Below, in pieces: positions 42,554-50,741 of a stretch of 64,000 bases of DNA. Within the stretch, counting starts at the first letter, position 1; each line of letters starts with the position of its first letter. Under the pieces are notes generated by a model, which saw nothing but the letters and a program-made list of their open reading frames with translations, was not told the origin of the DNA and did not search any database. A program made the position numbers and the translations under genes. Origin of the DNA: Zhengella mangrovi (GTDB lineage Bacteria > Pseudomonadota > Alphaproteobacteria > Rhizobiales > Rhizobiaceae); assembly GCF_002727065.1 (NCBI RefSeq), contig NZ_PDVP01000005.1, positions 62,001-126,000 on the forward strand. Reading direction: 5' to 3'.

Positions 42554-43852
42554 TCAGTAGCGATTGGCGATCGGCAGTTCCTCGGCCGGGAACAGCGAGA
42601 TGACCTCGACGCCGGTGTCGGTGACGACGACCTCTTCCTCGATGCGGGCGGCCGAGTAGCCGTCCGCCGCCGGGCAATAGGTTTCCAGCGCGAAGACCAT
42701 GCCGGTCTGGATCTCCATCGGGTGGTCGAGCGATACCGCGCGGCTGATGATCGGCCGCTCGTGCAGGGCGAGGCCAAGGCCATGGCCGAACTGCAGCCCG
42801 AACGCGGCGTCCTCGTTGGGGAAACCGAATTCCTCCGCCTTCGGCCAGACGGCCGCTACCTTGTCGGTCGTCACCCCCGGCTTGATCATCGCGATGGAGG
42901 CGTCGATCCACTCGCGCGCCTTCACGTAGGCGTCGCGCTGGGCCGGCGTCGACCGGCCGATGTTGAAGGTCCGGTAGTAGCAGGTCCGGTAGCCCTGGTA
43001 GGACTGCAGGATGTCGAAGAAGGCCTGGTCGCCGGGACGGAAATACCGGTCGGTGAAATTGTGCGGATGCGGGTTGCAGCGCTCGCCGGAAATGGCGTTG
43101 ATCGCCTCCACGTCGTCCGAGCCCATCTCGTAGAGCATCTTGTTCGACATCGCGACGATGTCGTTCTCGCGCACGCCCGGTTTCAGTTCCTCGTAGATCA
43201 TGTGGTAGACGCCATCGACCATGGAGGCGGCCTGGGTGAGCAACTGGATCTCGTCCCAGTTCTTGATCTCGCGCGCAGCCAGCATGATCTGCTGGCCATC
43301 GATGACCTTCAGGCCCTCTTCCTGCAGGGCGTGGAACATGGCCGTCTCGGCATAGTCGACGCCGACCGGCATGTCGGCCATGCCGGCATCGCGGATGAGA
43401 CCGGCGATCTCGTGTGCGTATTTCTGCATCAGGCCGAATTCCGGCGGAATGGTGCCGCGCATGCCGACGACACCGGCCCGGCAATGGTCCGGTTCCAGCC
43501 AGTCGGAGAACTTCTTGTGATGCATCGCGGCGGACCCGAAATCCCAGACGTAGGGGGAATCGTCGCCGGTCAGCAGGCAGAAGCGGCACATCTTGTCCCG
43601 TTCCCACTCGCCGATCTTGGTGGCCGAGACGTAGCGGATGTTGTTGACGTCGAAGAGCAGCAGCGTGCCGGCCGGCGAATTCTTCATCGCCTGGCGGGTG
43701 CGGCTCAGCCGGTAGCGGCGCAGCCGGTCATGATCGATCCGGCGCTCGAAGTCGACGGAGGTATGACCCCAGGCCGGCAGCCGGCCCTCCCATCGCCAGT
43801 TCGGCTCCAGGTCGGCGGGTGTCAGGATGTTCGGTGTCAGTGCGCGGTTCAT
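42554..43852 (-). CDS. M24 (creatinase/prolidase/DddP-like) family protein with an altered metal site
   Basis: A 432-residue protein with the two-domain M24 pita-bread architecture; the start LRRYRLSRTRQAMKNSPAGTLLLFDVNNIRYVS is like DddP and creatinases. Of the five usual metal ligands, Asp280 (AFFDILQ), His357 (GHGLGLALHE), Glu390 (FALETYCP) and Glu405/406 (RIEEEVVV) are present, but the second Asp is replaced (Cys291 in RTCYYRTF). Creatinase uses no metal, so hydrolysis of a small amide or C-N bond, or lyase chemistry as in DddP, is possible. It lies between an SDR and the E1alpha gene in the operon. The substrate is unknown. Confidence 0.82.
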   Translation of the reverse strand: MNRALTPNILTPADLEPNWRWEGRLPAWGHTSVDFERRIDHDRLRRYRLSRTRQAMKNSPAGTLLLFDVNNIRYVSATKIGEWERDKMCRFCLLTGDDSPYVWDFGSAAMHHKKFSDWLEPDHCRAGVVGMRGTIPPEFGLMQKYAHEIAGLIRDAGMADMPVGVDYAETAMFHALQEEGLKVIDGQQIMLAAREIKNWDEIQLLTQAASMVDGVYHMIYEELKPGVRENDIVAMSNKMLYEMGSDDVEAINAISGERCNPHPHNFTDRYFRPGDQAFFDILQSYQGYRTCYYRTFNIGRSTPAQRDAYVKAREWIDASIAMIKPGVTTDKVAAVWPKAEEFGFPNEDAAFGLQFGHGLGLALHERPIISRAVSLDHPMEIQTGMVFALETYCPAADGYSAARIEEEVVVTDTGVEVISLFPAEELPIANRY

Positions 43853-43919
43853 GACAAACTCCTCCGGATGCGCCTGTGCGCACCCGTGTCAGGGAAGCGG
43901 GGGTGAAAAGGGTGTGGCG

Positions 43920-44729
43920 CTACTGGATGCACCAGCCGCCGTCGATGTGGATCATCTGGCCGGTCATGTAGTCGCTGTCGTCGCTGGCCAGGAACGAGGC
44001 CGTGCCGACGATATCGTCGGGATAGGACACGCGCTTGATCTGCAGCGCATCGCGCACGATGTCCTCGTAGGCCTGGCCTTCGCGCTCCTTGAAGCCGATG
44101 TCGACCAGGTCCTTGTCGAGCTGTTCCCACAGCGGCGTGACGACCACGCCCGGCGCGTAGCCGTTGACCGTGATCTTGTGCTCGGCGAGGCCGACCGCGC
44201 CGCAATGGGTCAGCGCCAGGCAGCCGTACTTGGACGTGCAATAGACGGTGACGTCCACCAGCGGCTTGCGCGAGGCGATCGAGCCGACGTTGATGAGCTT
44301 GTAGGGATGGTCCTCCATCGGCCCCTGCGCGATCATCTGGCGCGCGGTCTCCTGCATGCCGAGCCACATCGCCTTGGTGTTGACCGTCATGATCATGTCC
44401 CAGTTGTCTTCATCGATGTCCATGAAGAAGCGGGGCTTGTTGAGACCGGCGTTGAACAGCCCGACGTTGATCGAACCGAAGGCGTCCACGGTCGCCTTGA
44501 CCGCGGCGGCGTTGTCGGCGCGCTTCGTCACGTCCATCTTCACCGCGATCGCCTTGCCGTTGCCGGCCGCGTTGATCCGGTCGGCCACCTTCTGCGCCTC
44601 GTCCAGGTCGAGGTCGCCGAGGCACACGTTGGCGCCCTGGCTGGCGAAGGATTCGGCATTCGCCGCGCCCATGCCGCGTGCCGCGCCCGTGATCAGGATG
44701 TTTTTGCCTTTCAGCCGGTTGGGGTCCAT
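43920..44729 (-). CDS. Short-chain dehydrogenase (polyol/diol dehydrogenase-like)
   Basis: A 269-residue SDR with TGAARGMG (14-21), NAG at 93-95, catalytic Tyr163 and Lys167 (VYCTSK) and Ser150 (NVGSIAS). The end, DSDYMTGQMIHIDGGW, resembles 2,3-butanediol and sorbitol dehydrogenases. It is a clear paralogue of the SDR at 47869, sharing the VNxxxxxxGMQExAxQMIAQG and DxDLxxIGxxERxGQA patterns. It follows the HTH-binding-protein regulator gene by 14 bases and precedes the M24 gene. A diol or polyol substrate is likely; identity unknown. Confidence 0.9.
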   Translation of the reverse strand: MDPNRLKGKNILITGAARGMGAANAESFASQGANVCLGDLDLDEAQKVADRINAAGNGKAIAVKMDVTKRADNAAAVKATVDAFGSINVGLFNAGLNKPRFFMDIDEDNWDMIMTVNTKAMWLGMQETARQMIAQGPMEDHPYKLINVGSIASRKPLVDVTVYCTSKYGCLALTHCGAVGLAEHKITVNGYAPGVVVTPLWEQLDKDLVDIGFKEREGQAYEDIVRDALQIKRVSYPDDIVGTASFLASDDSDYMTGQMIHIDGGWCIQ

Positions 44730-44743
44730 CGTCTCCTCCGTGG

Positions 44744-46579
44744 TCAGGTTGGTCCGTCGTTTTTCATCGCCGCGTCGGCGCGGTTCTGGGCGTTTCTGAG
44801 CGCCGTGCGCGGCGGGATGATGCCGCGCAGCATGTCGTGGAATTCCTCGCCGCAGATGCGGATGATCTCGCTGATCTGGGGGATCGGCGGGCGCGGCCAG
44901 AACTGCAGCTCGTCGCGCCAGGACATCTCGTCCACCGCCTCGAAAATCGTCGAGGTGCGGCGCACGTCCGGGTCCGAGCCGACCGAGTAGCGCGGGTTCG
45001 TCCGGCTGCCGTTCTGCACGTAGAGCTTCTGTGCTTCCGGCGACGTGAAGACGATCAGCGCTTCCGCCGCCGCCTTGAGGCGTTCGGGCGGAAGGTTGCG
45101 TGGAATGCCCATGACGTAACCGCCCACCGGCGCCACCGGTGAAGCGCCCGGTCCCGGCGGATGCGGCATGTAGCCGGTCTGTCCGTAGGCGGGCGAACCC
45201 GGGTCGAGTTCGAAATACGGGGCCAGCAGGGTATAGCCGTAGGCCATGGCCACCTCGCCGCTGGCATAGGGCCGCACCCGCTCGTACCAGGACATTGAAA
45301 GGATGTAGGGCGGCGAGTAATGGAGAAGCTCCAGCAGGTACTCCGCTGCCGCCAGGCCCTTTTCCGTGTCGATGGTCGGGCGGTGCCGGTCGCGGTTGAG
45401 CCTGTCGGTGTCGAAGCCGCCCGCGTTGGCGGTCAGGTTGATCACCGGCTGGCCGAAATCCGACAGCAGCATCAGGAACGTGTGCCCCAGCGCGGTGCCA
45501 CGGGCCGCGTTCCAGGCCACGCCGTAGCGCCCCTGCGTCGGCTGGTGCAGTTCGCGGGCTGCCGCGATCAGGTCGGTCGTCGTCGCCGGCGGTTCCAGCC
45601 CGGCTTCCGCGAACAGGTCCTTGCGGTAGAACAGCAGTTCCGGCGTCGTCTGTGCCGGCACGCCGTAGGGCCGTCCGCCCCAGTGGGCCGCCTTCCAGCC
45701 GGCGGTGTGGAAGTCGGCCGGGTCGAGCCGCGCGATGTCCATGGCCTCGTCAAGCGGCATCAGCACGCCCTTTTCGGCCAGTTCGCCGATCCACGGCAGG
45801 TCCACGGCAACGATGTCGTAGCGGCTCGCCTTGCGTTCCCCGTTTTTCAGCACCTCCTGGTGCAGCCGGTCGATGGAGAAAGCGCGCTGGTGGATATCGG
45901 TCCCCACCACGTGCTCGAACTGCCGCTTGAGCTGGTCCATCACCATGAAGGTCGGGTCGCCGTGTACCAGGACCCGGATCCCGCCGGCGATGCGCAGCGG
46001 CTCGCCGAGCACCTGCAGCGGCGGCACCGAGCGGGCGGCCATGTAGGAGCCGCCGTAATAGTAGTCGCGCGTCGCGCGGGCGGGCGCGCCGAGCCGGGTT
46101 TCGGCCAGCCGCTTCAGCCGTCCGGACATCCGGATCCACGAGCCCATCAGCGTTTCGCTGGGATGCAGCGAGAAGCTCTTGCCGCTCAGCGTGCGTGGCC
46201 GCTGGTCGATCAGCCCGCGGTCGAGCATCTCCCGCATGCGCCGCGTCGCCGTTGCATGCGGCGCACCCGACGCGCCGATCAGCGAGGTCGGCGTCACGGT
46301 CTTTGCTTCCAGATGGCTTCGGATCAGGTGCAGCGACATGCGGAGATACGGATTGGGCGCAAGGAAATCGATGGTGTCGTCGAGCTCTTCGCCGAACTCC
46401 TCCAGGAACGCGATCACGTTCAGGAGCTCGGTCTTCTCGCCCGGCGAGACCGGATAGGTTTGCGCTTGCGATCCTCCCTGGTTCATCGGCTCGGCTCTTG
46501 TCGTCCCCGGTTCGCGCCGCCCCGGTGCTGCCGGGCCGGCTTGCGGGCTCTGCCCGGTTTTGAACGTTCCGCTACTCAT
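44744..46579 (-). CDS. Cytoplasmic fusion of a winged helix-turn-helix domain and an ABC-type solute-binding protein
   Basis: A 611-residue protein without signal peptide or membrane helix. Residues about 76-165 form a MarR-like winged HTH (NPYLRMSLHLIRSHLEAKTV, TPTSLIGASGAPHATATRRM, REMLDRGLIDQRPRTLSGKS). Residues about 195-600 are a family 1 extracellular solute-binding protein domain (IRVLVHGDPTFMVMDQLKRQFE; SRYDIVAVDLPWIGELAEKGVLMPLD; PPERLKAAAEALIVFTSPEAQKLYVQNGSR). This looks like a regulator that senses its ligand with a recruited binding-protein fold. Start 46579 follows AAAGGGAAG. It heads a nine-gene operon and faces the ABC transporter operon across a gap with twin palindromes. Confidence 0.88.
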   Translation of the reverse strand: MSSGTFKTGQSPQAGPAAPGRREPGTTRAEPMNQGGSQAQTYPVSPGEKTELLNVIAFLEEFGEELDDTIDFLAPNPYLRMSLHLIRSHLEAKTVTPTSLIGASGAPHATATRRMREMLDRGLIDQRPRTLSGKSFSLHPSETLMGSWIRMSGRLKRLAETRLGAPARATRDYYYGGSYMAARSVPPLQVLGEPLRIAGGIRVLVHGDPTFMVMDQLKRQFEHVVGTDIHQRAFSIDRLHQEVLKNGERKASRYDIVAVDLPWIGELAEKGVLMPLDEAMDIARLDPADFHTAGWKAAHWGGRPYGVPAQTTPELLFYRKDLFAEAGLEPPATTTDLIAAARELHQPTQGRYGVAWNAARGTALGHTFLMLLSDFGQPVINLTANAGGFDTDRLNRDRHRPTIDTEKGLAAAEYLLELLHYSPPYILSMSWYERVRPYASGEVAMAYGYTLLAPYFELDPGSPAYGQTGYMPHPPGPGASPVAPVGGYVMGIPRNLPPERLKAAAEALIVFTSPEAQKLYVQNGSRTNPRYSVGSDPDVRRTSTIFEAVDEMSWRDELQFWPRPPIPQISEIIRICGEEFHDMLRGIIPPRTALRNAQNRADAAMKNDGPT

Positions 46580-46634
46580 GGCCGTCTTCCCTTTCAGAAT
46601 GTTCAGATTGAGCGATTTCCAACATGGCGAAAAA

Positions 46635-46668
46635 ATCCATAATGGATGAAAAAACATCCGAATTGGAT
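46635..46668. promoter_or_regulatory. Twin palindromic operators between the divergent regulons
   Basis: Two 13-base palindromes, ATCCATAATGGAT (46635-46647) and ATCCGAATTGGAT (46656-46668), share ATCC-N5-GGAT and have centres 21 bases apart, two helical turns. A further half site ATCC starts at about 46672. The surrounding 250-base gap is AT-rich for this genome and holds the promoters of both operons. The HTH-binding-protein fusion is the obvious candidate to bind here. Confidence 0.7.
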
Positions 46669-46829
46669 ATAAATCCGGGTCAAAGCGTTCTCCCGCTGCG
46701 GCAACCTGCCTCCGGTTGCCCGCACTGGCCGGGTGGCGTAACCCGCTATGACCGCTTCGGGCGTTGCAGCCCGCCGGGTCCGCGGGTCGGAATTTCGGGA
46801 AGAGAGACAAGTTCGGGAGGAACTTCAGC

Positions 46830-47786
46830 ATGACCATTCGCACGATGCTCACCGTCACGACTGCCATTGCCGGCCTGGCCATGGCATCGGCCGCAGGGGC
46901 CGCCGAGTACAAGATCGGTATCACGCAGAACAACGTCGGCGTCGACAGCTACCAGACCACCTACGAGAAGGCCTTTATCGAGGCGGCCGACGCCAATTCC
47001 GATGTCGAGGCAGTGGTGCTGGATGCCGGCGGCGACGTCGCCCGCCAGATCGCCCAGATCGAGGATCTGATCCAGCAGGACGTGAATGCCATCATCATCT
47101 GGCCGACCAACGGCGAGGCCGTCATTCCGGCCGTGCGCAAGGCATCCAAGGCCGGCATTCCGGTGGTCGTCACCAATTCCAATATCGCAGAAGCGGGCTT
47201 CCCCTTCGTCAAGGCCTTCTCCGGCCCGGACAACATCACGCAGGGGTCGCGTGCCGCCGAGATCATGTGCGACAAGTTCAAGTCTATGGGCATCGACAAG
47301 ACCGCGCAGATCGTCCAGATCTCGGGCCAGCCGGGCTACACCACGGCCATCGAACGCGCCAAGGGCTTCGAGGACCGCCTGCCGCAGGTCTGCCCCGACG
47401 TGAAGCTGGTGGAGACGCAGCCCGGCGACTGGAACCGCGAAAAGTCGCAGAAGGTCATGGAGGCCTTCCTGGTCAAGTACGACAAGATCGACGGCGTCTA
47501 TGCCGGCGATGACAACATGGGCGTCGGCGCGCTCAACGCGGCCAAGGCGGCCGGACGCGACGGCATCATCTTCGTCGGCGCGACCAATTTCGCCGTCGGC
47601 TACGAGGCCATGGAGCGCGGCGAGTACTGGGGCTCGATCTACCAGTCCCCGGTCGACGACGCCAAGGCGGCGCTGAAGACGGCGGTCGATATCCTTGAAG
47701 GCAAGGACGTGCCCTTCTTCAACTACTTCGATACGCCGAAGATCACCCAGGACAACATGAAGGATTTCACGAAGCCCGTCTTCTGA
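46830..47786 (+). CDS. Ribose/autoinducer-2-type ABC transporter sugar-binding protein
   Basis: A 318-residue periplasmic binding protein with signal peptide (MTIRTMLTVTTAIAGLAMASAAGA, cleavage near residue 24) and the type I (RbsB) fold: EYKIGITQNNVGVDSYQTTYEKAF, QIEDLIQQDVNAIIIWPTNGEAVIP, KASKAGIPVVVTNSNI, and KYDKIDGVYAGDDNMGVGAL. The start at 46830 has a GGGAGGAAC site; an earlier in-frame ATG at 46764 does not. It opens the plus-strand operon for permeases and ATPase. Ligands of this family are sugars and polyols. Confidence 0.93.
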   Translation: MTIRTMLTVTTAIAGLAMASAAGAAEYKIGITQNNVGVDSYQTTYEKAFIEAADANSDVEAVVLDAGGDVARQIAQIEDLIQQDVNAIIIWPTNGEAVIPAVRKASKAGIPVVVTNSNIAEAGFPFVKAFSGPDNITQGSRAAEIMCDKFKSMGIDKTAQIVQISGQPGYTTAIERAKGFEDRLPQVCPDVKLVETQPGDWNREKSQKVMEAFLVKYDKIDGVYAGDDNMGVGALNAAKAAGRDGIIFVGATNFAVGYEAMERGEYWGSIYQSPVDDAKAALKTAVDILEGKDVPFFNYFDTPKITQDNMKDFTKPVF

Positions 47787-47868
47787 TCCGTCCTGACGTC
47801 GCCGGGCGGGTGTCTTGCCGGCGCCCGCCCGGTCCGAATGCCGTTGCCAACACAGGTGGAATGACGCC

Positions 47869-48666
47869 ATGGGCCGTGTCTCAGGACGCTCCTGCATCGT
47901 CACGGGAGCAGCGCGCGGTATCGGCCGCGCAATTGGTGAAGCCCTGCTGGATGAAGGCGCCGATGTCTGTTTCGCCGACATCAATGCCGGACAGGCGCAG
48001 CAGGTGGCCGAGGCGAACGAGGCCCGCGCCCGTCAGGCTGGCGGCGGCGTCACCCATGCCGGGGTCGACGTGACGGACCGCGGCCAGGTCCGCGCCATGA
48101 TCGCCCACGTCGTGGAGCGCTTCGGCAAGCTGGATGTCATGTTCAACAACGCCGGCATCAACAGCCCGATGAACTTCCTCGACGTGACCGAGGACAACTG
48201 GAACCGCATCATGACCGTCAACGGCCTGGGCTGCCTGATCGGCATGCAGGAGGCGGCGCAGCAGATGATCGCCCAGGGCGGGGGCGGCAAGATCGTCAAC
48301 ACGGCGTCCGTGGCCAGCCGCCAGGGCTTCGACAATGTCGCTCCCTATTGCGCCAGCAAGTGGGCCGTGGTCTCGCTGACCCAGTCCGCCGCGCGCGACC
48401 TGGCGAAGCATGATATCACCGTCACCGGTTTTGCACCGGGCGTTGTCGCCACCGAGATGTGGGAGCAGGTCGATCGCGACCTGATGAACATCGGTGCGGC
48501 GGAGCGGCCGGGCCAGGCCATGGAGGAGTTTTCGGCCGACATCCTGCGGGGCCGGGTTGCCACGCCTGCCGACATCGTCGGCACGACGACCTTCCTGGCA
48601 TCCCGCGAGAGCGACTACATGACCGGCCAGATCGTCATGATCGACGGCGGAATGACGCTGGTCTGA
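47869..48666 (+). CDS. Short-chain dehydrogenase (sorbitol/2,3-butanediol dehydrogenase-like)
   Basis: A 265-residue SDR: TGAARGIG (12-19), NNAG (93-96), catalytic Ser147, Tyr160 and Lys164 (ASVASRQGFDNVAPYCASK), and ESDYMTGQIVMIDGGM. It sits between the binding protein and the permeases of the ABC operon, an unusual place that suggests it acts on the imported solute directly. It is a paralogue of the SDR at 43920 in the divergent operon. The ATG at 47869 is favoured because the Rossmann fold begins there. Substrate probably a polyol or diol. Confidence 0.9.
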   Translation: MGRVSGRSCIVTGAARGIGRAIGEALLDEGADVCFADINAGQAQQVAEANEARARQAGGGVTHAGVDVTDRGQVRAMIAHVVERFGKLDVMFNNAGINSPMNFLDVTEDNWNRIMTVNGLGCLIGMQEAAQQMIAQGGGGKIVNTASVASRQGFDNVAPYCASKWAVVSLTQSAARDLAKHDITVTGFAPGVVATEMWEQVDRDLMNIGAAERPGQAMEEFSADILRGRVATPADIVGTTTFLASRESDYMTGQIVMIDGGMTLV

Positions 48667-48747
48667 CACCATCCGGCCATGCCACCGGCGGCGATCCTGC
48701 CGCCGGAAAGAAAGAATGCCGGCCCGCCCGGCACAAGGGAGGAATTG

Positions 48748-49722
48748 ATGGCGCGTTTCTGGAGTTCGGGCCTTGGCGGCCTGCTCGCCCGGCAGGGCAT
48801 CCTGGTGGCCTTCGCCCTGTTCATGATCGGCTTCACGCTCGCCAATCACCGCTTTCTCGATCCCGATAACATCATGGGCGTTGTGCGCTCGTCGGCGATC
48901 CTGGGCGTCATGGCGCTGGGCGTCACCTTCGTGGTCATCAGCGGCAACCTCGACCTGTCGGTCGGCTCCATGATGTCCTTCTCCACCATCGTCGTCCTCG
49001 ACCTGCACGACCGCATCGGGCCGGCGCTGGCAATCCCCGCCATGTTCGCCATGACCCTGGTGCTCGGCGCCATCATCGGCTTCCTGGTCGGCTACCTGAA
49101 GCTCAATTCGCTGATCGTCACGCTCGGCATGCTCTCGGCCATCCACGGCCTCACGCTCACCTATTCCGGCGGCAAGAACATGGACATCGCCGACAAGGAG
49201 GGCACCTGGTTCTCCGTCTTCGGCCAGGGCGAGATCCTCGGTTTTCCGGTGCCCATCCTGATCTTCCTGGCGCTGGCCGCCTTTCTCGGCATCGTGCTCG
49301 CGCGCACACCCTTCGGCCGAAAGGTCTACGCGGTCGGCGGCAATGGCGTCGCGGCCACCTTTTCCGGCATTCGCCGCGCCCGGGTCGTCTTCGCCACCTA
49401 TCTGATTTCCTCGGCCTGCGTGGCCACAGCCGGCCTGCTGCAGGCCAGCCGCTCGCTCGGCAGCCAGAACACGGTCGGCCAGGGCATGGAACTGGAGGTT
49501 CTGGCGGCCGTCATCCTCGGCGGCGCGTCTCTCCTGGGCGGTTCGGGCACCATCTTCAAGACCGTCATCGGCGTGCTGATCCTCGGCTTCATCCAGAACG
49601 GACTTCTGCTCGTCGGCCTGCAGTTCTACGCCCAGTATGTCGTCACCTGGATCATCATCATCCTCGCCGTCTGGCTCGACATCGCGGCCAAGCGCGGCCG
49701 TCTCTGGTCGCCGATCGCGTGA
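48748..49722 (+). CDS. ABC transporter permease (RbsC family), first subunit
   Basis: A 324-residue membrane protein of the ribose-type permease family with eight or more hydrophobic helices. Signatures: GVTFVVISGNLDLSVGSMMSF, GYLKLNSLIVTLGMLSAIHGLTL, TPFGRKVYAVGGNGVAATFSGI and VLAAVILGGASLLGGSGTIFKTVIGVLILGFIQNGL. The start follows GGGAGGAATTG. It would pair with the second permease gene directly downstream to form a heterodimeric channel. Confidence 0.93.
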   Translation: MARFWSSGLGGLLARQGILVAFALFMIGFTLANHRFLDPDNIMGVVRSSAILGVMALGVTFVVISGNLDLSVGSMMSFSTIVVLDLHDRIGPALAIPAMFAMTLVLGAIIGFLVGYLKLNSLIVTLGMLSAIHGLTLTYSGGKNMDIADKEGTWFSVFGQGEILGFPVPILIFLALAAFLGIVLARTPFGRKVYAVGGNGVAATFSGIRRARVVFATYLISSACVATAGLLQASRSLGSQNTVGQGMELEVLAAVILGGASLLGGSGTIFKTVIGVLILGFIQNGLLLVGLQFYAQYVVTWIIIILAVWLDIAAKRGRLWSPIA

Positions 49723-49739
49723 GAAAGAGGCAGACCGTC

Positions 49740-50741
49740 ATGGACAATGCAAAGCTGAAGAACAGGCTGAAATACGGCGCCATCTGGGGCTTCATCGCCT
49801 TCGAACTGATCTTCTTCACCGTGGCCGGCGAGTATCTCTCGCTCAGCGACAAGGTCTTTCTCGACCTCGACAACATGATGCTGCTTTTCAAGCAGTCCGC
49901 GCCCATCGGCATCATCGCCCTGGGCATGACGATCATCATGATCAACGGCAACATCGACCTCAGCGTCGGCGCCACCTTCGCCCTCAGCGCCATCGTGCTG
50001 CTCGACAGCATGACATGGCCGGTTTTCGCCGGCCTCGGCGACTGGGTGATCCCGGTGTCCTGGCTGCTGGCGCTGCTGACCGGCGTGGTCCTGGGCGCGG
50101 TCAACGGCCTGATCGTCTGGAAGACCGGGGTCGACGCGTTCATCGTCACGCTCGGCTCCATGCTCGGCTATCGCGGCCTGGTCTTCATGTACCACGGCGA
50201 ACAGCCGACCTCGCACCTCAACTGGACGCTGGTCGACTTCGCGGAGGCCAGTTTCCTCGGCATCCACACGCCGACCTGGTTCCTGCTCGCCGTCGCCGTG
50301 GCTATGTGGTTCCTGATGACCCGCACCGTCCACGGGCGTAACGCCTATGCGGTCGGCGACAACCGCGAGGCCGCCGTCAATGCCGGCATTCGCGTCGGGC
50401 CGCACATCCTCGTCAATTTCATGCTGATCGGCTTCCTGGCGGCGCTGTCGGCGGTGGTCTTCTATTCCGAATCCGGCTCGGTGAACCCGAACGACGGCGA
50501 ACTCTACGAACTGTGGGCGATCACCGCGGTCGTGCTCGGTGGCACCAAGCTGACCGGCGGCTCCGGCTCGATCGTCTCAACCTTCGGCGGCGTCATCGCC
50601 ATCCAGCTGCTGCGCAAGGGGCTGGGCCATATCGGCGCCGACACAGAGACGGTCAACCTGGTCATCGGCGTCATCCTGATCGCCGTGCTGTTCCTCGACC
50701 GGCAGCTCAACATCAAGGGCAGGGAGGAGTTGAAGACATGA
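49740..50741 (+). CDS. ABC transporter permease (RbsC family), second subunit
   Basis: A 333-residue permease paralogous to the preceding one, with GMTIIMINGNIDLSVGATFAL, VDAFIVTLGSMLGYRGLVFM, RTVHGRNAYAVGDNREAAVNAGI and ITAVVLGGTKLTGGSGSIVSTFGGVIAI. It starts at 49740 behind a GAGG site, 17 bases past the first permease. Its stop overlaps the ATPase start (ATGA). Two different permease genes indicate a heterodimeric importer. Confidence 0.93.
   Translation: MDNAKLKNRLKYGAIWGFIAFELIFFTVAGEYLSLSDKVFLDLDNMMLLFKQSAPIGIIALGMTIIMINGNIDLSVGATFALSAIVLLDSMTWPVFAGLGDWVIPVSWLLALLTGVVLGAVNGLIVWKTGVDAFIVTLGSMLGYRGLVFMYHGEQPTSHLNWTLVDFAEASFLGIHTPTWFLLAVAVAMWFLMTRTVHGRNAYAVGDNREAAVNAGIRVGPHILVNFMLIGFLAALSAVVFYSESGSVNPNDGELYELWAITAVVLGGTKLTGGSGSIVSTFGGVIAIQLLRKGLGHIGADTETVNLVIGVILIAVLFLDRQLNIKGREELKT

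Noticed and set aside
42554-43852. DMSP lyase DddP
   Set aside because: The N-terminal pattern is similar, but the metal-binding segment differs (a ligand Asp is Cys) and no DMSP or acrylate genes are adjacent.
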